64,000 bases of DNA, from assembly GCA_963706385.1 (NCBI GenBank), contig OY970153.1, positions 1,364,001-1,428,000 on the forward strand, given 5' to 3'. The notes under the pieces were generated by a model. The model was not told the origin of the DNA, ran no database searches, and was given only the letters and a program-made list of their open reading frames with translations. The stretch comes from Poindextera sp963706385. GTDB taxonomy: Bacteria; Pseudomonadota; Alphaproteobacteria; Caulobacterales; Caulobacteraceae. Positions 60,634-64,000 of the stretch are shown here, piece by piece. The position numbers were made by a program, and so were the translations under genes. Within the stretch, counting starts at the first letter, position 1. Each line of letters opens with the position of its first letter.

Positions 60634-61287
60634 TCAGTTGTGCAGGAGGTCGGCGGCGACGTCGCCCAGAAGCGACTCAGCCTCGGCCACGGGAAGTCCA
60701 AGGCCGCGAAAAGCGAAGGAGATGACCGACGTGAACAAAGACCGGGCCTCCGCCGCAGAAAGCCGGTCGAGCAGGATTTTGCCAATTAGGAGATTGGTGA
60801 CGCCGATCAGGTTCAGCATGGCCGCATCCCGGTCTGGGCAGTCGAAGCGTCCCGTCTGAAGACCAAGGTCCAGATCGGACCGCAATCCGGCGTTCAGAGC
60901 ATGGCCGGGATCGACGGAACGCCAGTCGGCTGTGACGACGATTGTCGCCTTTTCCGGCGCCCTGAGCGCGAACAGTACGAACTGGCCTATGCCACGCGCC
61001 ACACGCTGGGCCGGGTCCTCGACGCCTCGATTGACCTCCGCGACAGTCGCCTCGACCTCCTCGCGTACGCCGGTTGCAATCTCATGCGCGAAGCTCTGCT
61101 TGTCGGCGAAGTGATAGAAGAAGCTGCCTTTGGCCACCTGGGCGGCCTCGACGATTTCGTCAATTGACAGACTGTCTACCGGCCGTTGGGCCAGCAGCTT
61201 CAATCCGGCCTCCATCAGGGCTGATCTCGTCTTTGCGCGCCGCGGCATTGGGGAAGGTTCGGGCGAGGTTGGATCAGAGGTCTTCAT
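60634..61287 (-). CDS. TetR/AcrR-family transcriptional regulator
   Basis: 217 residues, ATG 61287. HTH at about residues 28-65 (SLIDEI-like SLSIDEIVEAAQVAKGSFFYHFADK), then a helical ligand domain. Transcribed in the same direction as, and 101 bp ahead of, the extradiol/FAH/hydroxylase operon, so it is the probable repressor acting on the palindrome at 60540. Confidence 0.92.
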   Translation of the reverse strand: MKTSDPTSPEPSPMPRRAKTRSALMEAGLKLLAQRPVDSLSIDEIVEAAQVAKGSFFYHFADKQSFAHEIATGVREEVEATVAEVNRGVEDPAQRVARGIGQFVLFALRAPEKATIVVTADWRSVDPGHALNAGLRSDLDLGLQTGRFDCPDRDAAMLNLIGVTNLLIGKILLDRLSAAEARSLFTSVISFAFRGLGLPVAEAESLLGDVAADLLHN

Positions 61288-61430
61288 GTCCTTCCTATGC
61301 CGAGGATTCCAACCCCCGCCAAGCCAGGGCGTTCACACCCTTCGGCGGGTCGGATCTGCCGGCGGTGGCCTACACCTATCTGACTGACGCCCTGACCCTC
61401 CTTGATCTTCCCCCGAAAAAGTGGACGGGG

Positions 61431-62291
61431 TTAAGCCGCTCTGCGCTCCATTTCGGCTGGGCTGATGTAGCCCAGGGCCGAGTGCGGGCGGCGGGGATTG
61501 TAGAAGCCCTCGATGTATCCGAACAGATCGCGGCGGGCCTCGGCCCGGGTGGCGTAGACCCGGTGGTGTACCCGCTCGGTCTTGAGGGTGTGGAAGAAGC
61601 TCTCCATCGGGGCGTTGTCCCAGCAGTCGCCCTTGCGGCTCATGGAGGGCGTGATCCCTGACCGGGCAAGGGCCAGTCGATAGGCCTCGGCGGCGTACTG
61701 GATGCCGCGGTCGGAGTGATGGATCAGCCCCGGCGCGGGTCGCTGGCGCTCGACGGCCATTTTCAGCGCGTCGAGAGCGATCTCGGTGTGCAGGGTCTCG
61801 CGCATCGACCAGCCGACCAGCTTGCGGGTGTGCATGTCGAGGACGCCGGCCAAGTAGAGCCAGCCTTCGCCGGTGGGGATGTAGGTCAGGTCGGCGAGCC
61901 AGACCTGGTTGGGCGCCCGCGCAGTGAAGTTGCGGCCGAGCCTGTTGGGCGCGATCGGATAGCCGTGGCGGCTGTCGGTCGTGCGCGTGCGCCGCGGCAG
62001 CGCCGCCAGGCCGCGAAGCCCGGCGCGGCGCATCAGCCGCTCGATCCGAGAGCGCCCGATACGTCGGCCATGGCCACGCAGAACGGCGTGGATGCGCGGC
62101 GAACCGTAGGTCCCGCTGCTCTCCGCGTGGATCAGGCGGATGTCGCCCAGCAGCGCGCGGTTGGCCGCGGCGCGGCGGCTCTCGGGTCGATCGCGCCAGG
62201 CGTAGTAGCCGCTGGCCGACAGGCCCAGGACCGCGCACATCACCCGAACCGGCCAGACGCTGCGATGCTCATCGACGAACCCGAACTTCAT
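61431..62291 (-). CDS. IS3-family transposase OrfB (DDE integrase core)
   Basis: 286 residues, ATG 62291. HTH_21 region (SSGTYGSPRIHAVLRGHGRR) and rve integrase core: Asp in VWLADLTYIPTGEG, Asp in HHSDRGIQYA and Glu in NAPMESFFHTLKTE. C-terminal YNPRRPHSALGYISP is typical. Start overlaps the orfA stop by four bases; a frameshifted OrfAB fusion is usual in this family, but no slippery A-run is obvious here. Confidence 0.93.
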   Translation of the reverse strand: MKFGFVDEHRSVWPVRVMCAVLGLSASGYYAWRDRPESRRAAANRALLGDIRLIHAESSGTYGSPRIHAVLRGHGRRIGRSRIERLMRRAGLRGLAALPRRTRTTDSRHGYPIAPNRLGRNFTARAPNQVWLADLTYIPTGEGWLYLAGVLDMHTRKLVGWSMRETLHTEIALDALKMAVERQRPAPGLIHHSDRGIQYAAEAYRLALARSGITPSMSRKGDCWDNAPMESFFHTLKTERVHHRVYATRAEARRDLFGYIEGFYNPRRPHSALGYISPAEMERRAA

Positions 62292-62602
62292 CGGGAGGCC
62301 GCTCCGAAGATGAGCGCGGCTTTTTTTAAGATGTCGCGCTCCATGCGCAGCCGCTCGTTCTCGCGCCGCAGCCGGGCGTTCTCCGAGGCCAGATCAGACG
62401 GCGACGGGGCCGGCGCTTGCGTGTTGGGGCGCCTCGCCGCCCCCGTCGCCTGCGCCCCGTACTGCATCATCCATCGTCGCAGCACCGTCTCGTGCAGGCC
62501 CAGCTCGGCCGCCACCTTGCCCGCCGACAGGCCGCTCGTGGCCACACGGTCAACCGCCTCGCGCTTGAAAGCCTCCGGAAACACCCGACGCGTCGCGCTC
62601 AT
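62288..62602 (-). CDS. IS3-family transposase OrfA (HTH)
   Basis: 104 residues, ATG 62602. Helix-turn-helix (FKREAVDRVATSGLSAGKVAAEL) followed by a leucine-rich coiled coil (LASENARLRRENERLRMERD). Supplies DNA binding and multimerisation to OrfB. Confidence 0.92.
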   Translation of the reverse strand: MSATRRVFPEAFKREAVDRVATSGLSAGKVAAELGLHETVLRRWMMQYGAQATGAARRPNTQAPAPSPSDLASENARLRRENERLRMERDILKKAALIFGAASR

Positions 62603-62666
62603 CTGACACTCCTCTCCAGCTCCTAAGAGCTAGCATGGGTGTCCACTGAAACGAGGGAGGATCATC

Positions 62667-63275
62667 GTGGTCGGCGCTGCTGGCGTTGGCGCGGTGGAAG
62701 GCACGGATGCCTACGGCGCGGCGGGTATCAAGTCCGCCGGTGGGGCGACAACGATTTCCTTGAACGGTATCGTCATCCTAACCGTGGGCGGTGGCCTTGG
62801 TGGGGTCTCGGCCACGAACACCCTGAACGTGGTTTTGTCGTCTGGCGGCTTGGGCGGTTCACCGAACGGTTTGAGCGGGCAGACAGGCCCGTCAGGCACC
62901 AACGACCACTCATCCGAGTTTGGCGGCGGCGGCGCTCCCGGCCCGTTGGAAGGCTGTCTTGGGGGTGCTGGCGGCAAATACTACCAGCCCTACACATTCG
63001 GGTCGGCTGGCGTTGGCCCCGGCTCTGGCGGCGGCGGCGGCGGCTCTGCTGACCGTTCCGGCTCCGACGCTGATGGCACTGGTGGTGCAGGCCAACCGGG
63101 ATATGTCGAATTCACCTACCCCACGCAGGGTTCGACGGGTGGAACGGCCAGCCAGAATAACAACGGCTACATGGTCAACGCCATCGCCTCACCCGGTGGT
63201 GGGTCGGCTGGCACAGGCGGTGGGTTTACCGGCGGCTCTGGTTATGGCGGATCGAACGCGAGCGGCCTGTTCTGA
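62667..63275 (+). CDS. Glycine-rich protein, phage tail-fibre/structural type (probably 5' truncated)
   Basis: 202 residues if read from GTG 62667, which is only 3 bp from the IS3 end. More than a third Gly, with GGGGAPGP, GSGGGGGGS and a GYVEFTYPTQG segment like the glycine-rich C-terminal domains of phage tail or virion proteins. The natural N-terminus was probably removed by the IS, whose end offers GAGGGAGG as a ribosome-binding site 6 bases ahead of the GTG. Low complexity limits the call. Confidence 0.55.
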   Translation: MVGAAGVGAVEGTDAYGAAGIKSAGGATTISLNGIVILTVGGGLGGVSATNTLNVVLSSGGLGGSPNGLSGQTGPSGTNDHSSEFGGGGAPGPLEGCLGGAGGKYYQPYTFGSAGVGPGSGGGGGGSADRSGSDADGTGGAGQPGYVEFTYPTQGSTGGTASQNNNGYMVNAIASPGGGSAGTGGGFTGGSGYGGSNASGLF

Positions 63276-63278
63276 CCG

Positions 63279-63539
63279 CTACGGGATGAGCGGCACCAAG
63301 CCGTCAACCACGTCCCGCTTGGCCATTTCCATCAGGCCGACCACTAAATCGCCAAACATGCCGTAGTGACTTTGGTCGCTCACGGTCTCGTCGCTGATTA
63401 GGTAGCAACGCCGGGTCGCCTTGTCGTTGCCATCCCACACGCGGACCTCCCAACCGGTTTCGTTCTTTTCGGCGCGAGATTCCAGCGACCGGCCGGAATG
63501 GGTGAAGGCGATAGGATCGGGCATTTTGGCACTCTTCAT
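63279..63539 (-). CDS. Small protein of unknown function
   Basis: 86 residues from ATG 63539 (MKSAKMPDPIAFTHSGRSL); the frame is open to 63611, but that part overlaps the palindromic operators. Contains WEVRVWDGNDKATRRCYLIS and ends VDGLVPLIP; no family recognised. Divergent from the gene at 63659 with two palindromes in between, as in regulatory regions of phages and mobile elements. Confidence 0.5.
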   Translation of the reverse strand: MKSAKMPDPIAFTHSGRSLESRAEKNETGWEVRVWDGNDKATRRCYLISDETVSDQSHYGMFGDLVVGLMEMAKRDVVDGLVPLIP

Positions 63540-63565
63540 TTTCGTGAGCGGGCGGCTACGCAGGG

Positions 63566-63617
63566 GATATGTTACATATCTCCTTGTGGCCCAGAATGGG
63601 ATATGTAACATATTCCC
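63566..63617. promoter_or_regulatory. Double palindromic operator between divergent genes
   Basis: GATATGT-T-ACATATC (63566-63580) and the related GGATATGTAACATATTCC (63599-63616) have centres about 34 bp apart. Each arm pair is perfect or nearly so. They lie in the 119 bp between the divergent starts at 63539 and 63659 and could bind one dimeric regulator cooperatively. Confidence 0.6.
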
Positions 63618-63658
63618 TGCGCCGGGGCTCTTCCCGCCGCACGGATGGGAGCAATCTT

Positions 63659-64000
63659 ATGATGCCCGTAGTCAGGATCAATGACGCGACGTTTGCCGAC
63701 CTGAAGTCGATTGCGACTTGGTTCGGCGCCAAGACCCCCGGTGAAGCCATCGACCGCATCGTTCAGGAAACGATGGAGAAGCTGGGGATGGAACGCGATG
63801 ACACCTCGGATGCCGTTGCGACCACGACCAGCACCGGCGCTATGGAGTTCACCGGCACGCCCGGTCTCAGCTTCACGAAGCCACAAGCGGCCAACATCAA
63901 TGGCCAAATCATCGACAATCCGCGTTGGGCGAACATTCTCCTCACCGTGATAGCAGCGGTGAAAGCGAAAGGGTTCGAGGGCGACAAGCTCGTTGACCAA
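63659..64000 (+). CDS. Unknown protein, possibly mobile-element associated (3' truncated by window end)
   Basis: Open from ATG 63659 (second ATG at 63662; GGGAGC upstream) to the window end, 114 codons. Reads MMPVVRINDATFADLKSIAT, TPGEAIDRIVQETMEKLGME, TPGLSFTKPQAANINGQIID. The N-terminal 45 residues look like a ribbon-helix-helix type DNA-binding or antitoxin-like module; this is a weak impression. Divergent from 63539 across the double palindrome, so it may be autoregulated. Confidence 0.55.
   Translation, partial: MMPVVRINDATFADLKSIATWFGAKTPGEAIDRIVQETMEKLGMERDDTSDAVATTTSTGAMEFTGTPGLSFTKPQAANINGQIIDNPRWANILLTVIAAVKAKGFEGDKLVDQ

Larger units (their letters stand above)
61403..62664 (-). 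mobile_element. IS3-family insertion sequence (about 1262 bp)
   Basis: Terminal repeats: left TGATCTTCCCCCG...AGTGGAC, right (complement) TGATCCTCCCTCG...AGTGGAC, matching at most positions and starting with TG. It contains overlapping orfA and orfB on the minus strand. No 3-bp target duplication is apparent (CCT versus TCG). It separates the second meta-cleavage operon from phage-like genes. 61288-61402 shows nothing else. Confidence 0.85.

Noticed and set aside
1..64000. tRNA, rRNA genes and CRISPR arrays
   Set aside because: No cloverleaf-like block with a CCA-adjacent T-arm, no rRNA sequence and no regularly spaced short direct repeats were noticed. A tRNAscan or CRISPR search would settle this.

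Overview
The window is GC-rich chromosomal or large-replicon DNA. TonB-dependent receptors, acyl-CoA enzymes, meta-cleavage enzymes, and TetR, LysR and RpiR regulators point to a metabolically versatile alphaproteobacterium. Caulobacterales or Sphingomonadales would fit, but this is inferred from protein style, not from a marker gene. I see no rRNA, tRNA or CRISPR array.

The main architectural feature is modularity. Self-contained catabolic modules follow one another, and nearly every border carries a copy, deletion derivative or solo end of one IS6-family insertion sequence. Two copies are intact at 828 bp (12482-13309 and 48622-49449). All copies with recognisable transposase sequence have it on the minus strand. 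Two 142-bp miniature elements (31535-31676, 56818-56959) share their ends.

Modules from left to right: (1) 1-3111, the 3' end of a biotin carboxylase gene, a carboxyltransferase subunit and a HAD phosphatase. (2) 3500-12436, a TetR regulator divergent from an unusual operon: three tandem 567-residue FAD oxidoreductase paralogues, a fourth FAD oxidoreductase, two small related membrane-anchored proteins and a putidaredoxin-type [2Fe-2S] ferredoxin. (3) 13459-14019, a secreted SYLF-domain protein. (4) 14840-28450, a seven-gene minus-strand operon (aldehyde dehydrogenase, Fe-alcohol dehydrogenase, glutamine-synthetase-like ligase, amidotransferase, FGGY kinase, sphingosine-1-phosphate-lyase-like enzyme, MFS carrier). 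It is divergent from an RpiR regulator, a monophosphatase and a TonB receptor, and repeated palindromes lie in front of both arms. (5) 29377-31466, a CocE/NonD hydrolase broken by a one-base frameshift. (6) 32037-48621, an acyl-CoA module: SDR, CoA ligase, Cys-less thiolase-like protein and DUF35 partner on the minus strand; TonB receptor, TPR-sulfotransferase, TetR, a second CoA ligase, SDR, MFS carrier and an acyl-CoA dehydrogenase pair. A 271-bp divergent promoter with the first 17 codons of an SDR is duplicated inside it. (7) 49451-56816, a LysR-controlled set matching the steroid-ring/biphenyl lower pathway (flavin monooxygenase, flavin reductase, extradiol dioxygenase, C-C hydrolase, hydratase, acylating aldehyde dehydrogenase, aldolase); the monooxygenase gene is frameshifted. 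(8) 56936-61287, a TetR-controlled second meta-cleavage operon (FAD hydroxylase, FAH-family hydrolase, extradiol dioxygenase) ending in a CoA-ligase gene cut by a miniature element. (9) 61403-64000, an IS3-family element and phage-like or mobile-element genes with a double palindromic operator.

Together the modules suggest import of hydrophobic substrates (two TonB receptors), CoA activation, side-chain degradation and ring cleavage to acetyl-CoA or propionyl-CoA and pyruvate. A steroid- or terpenoid-like substrate would account for several of them, but no substrate is proven by sequence alone.
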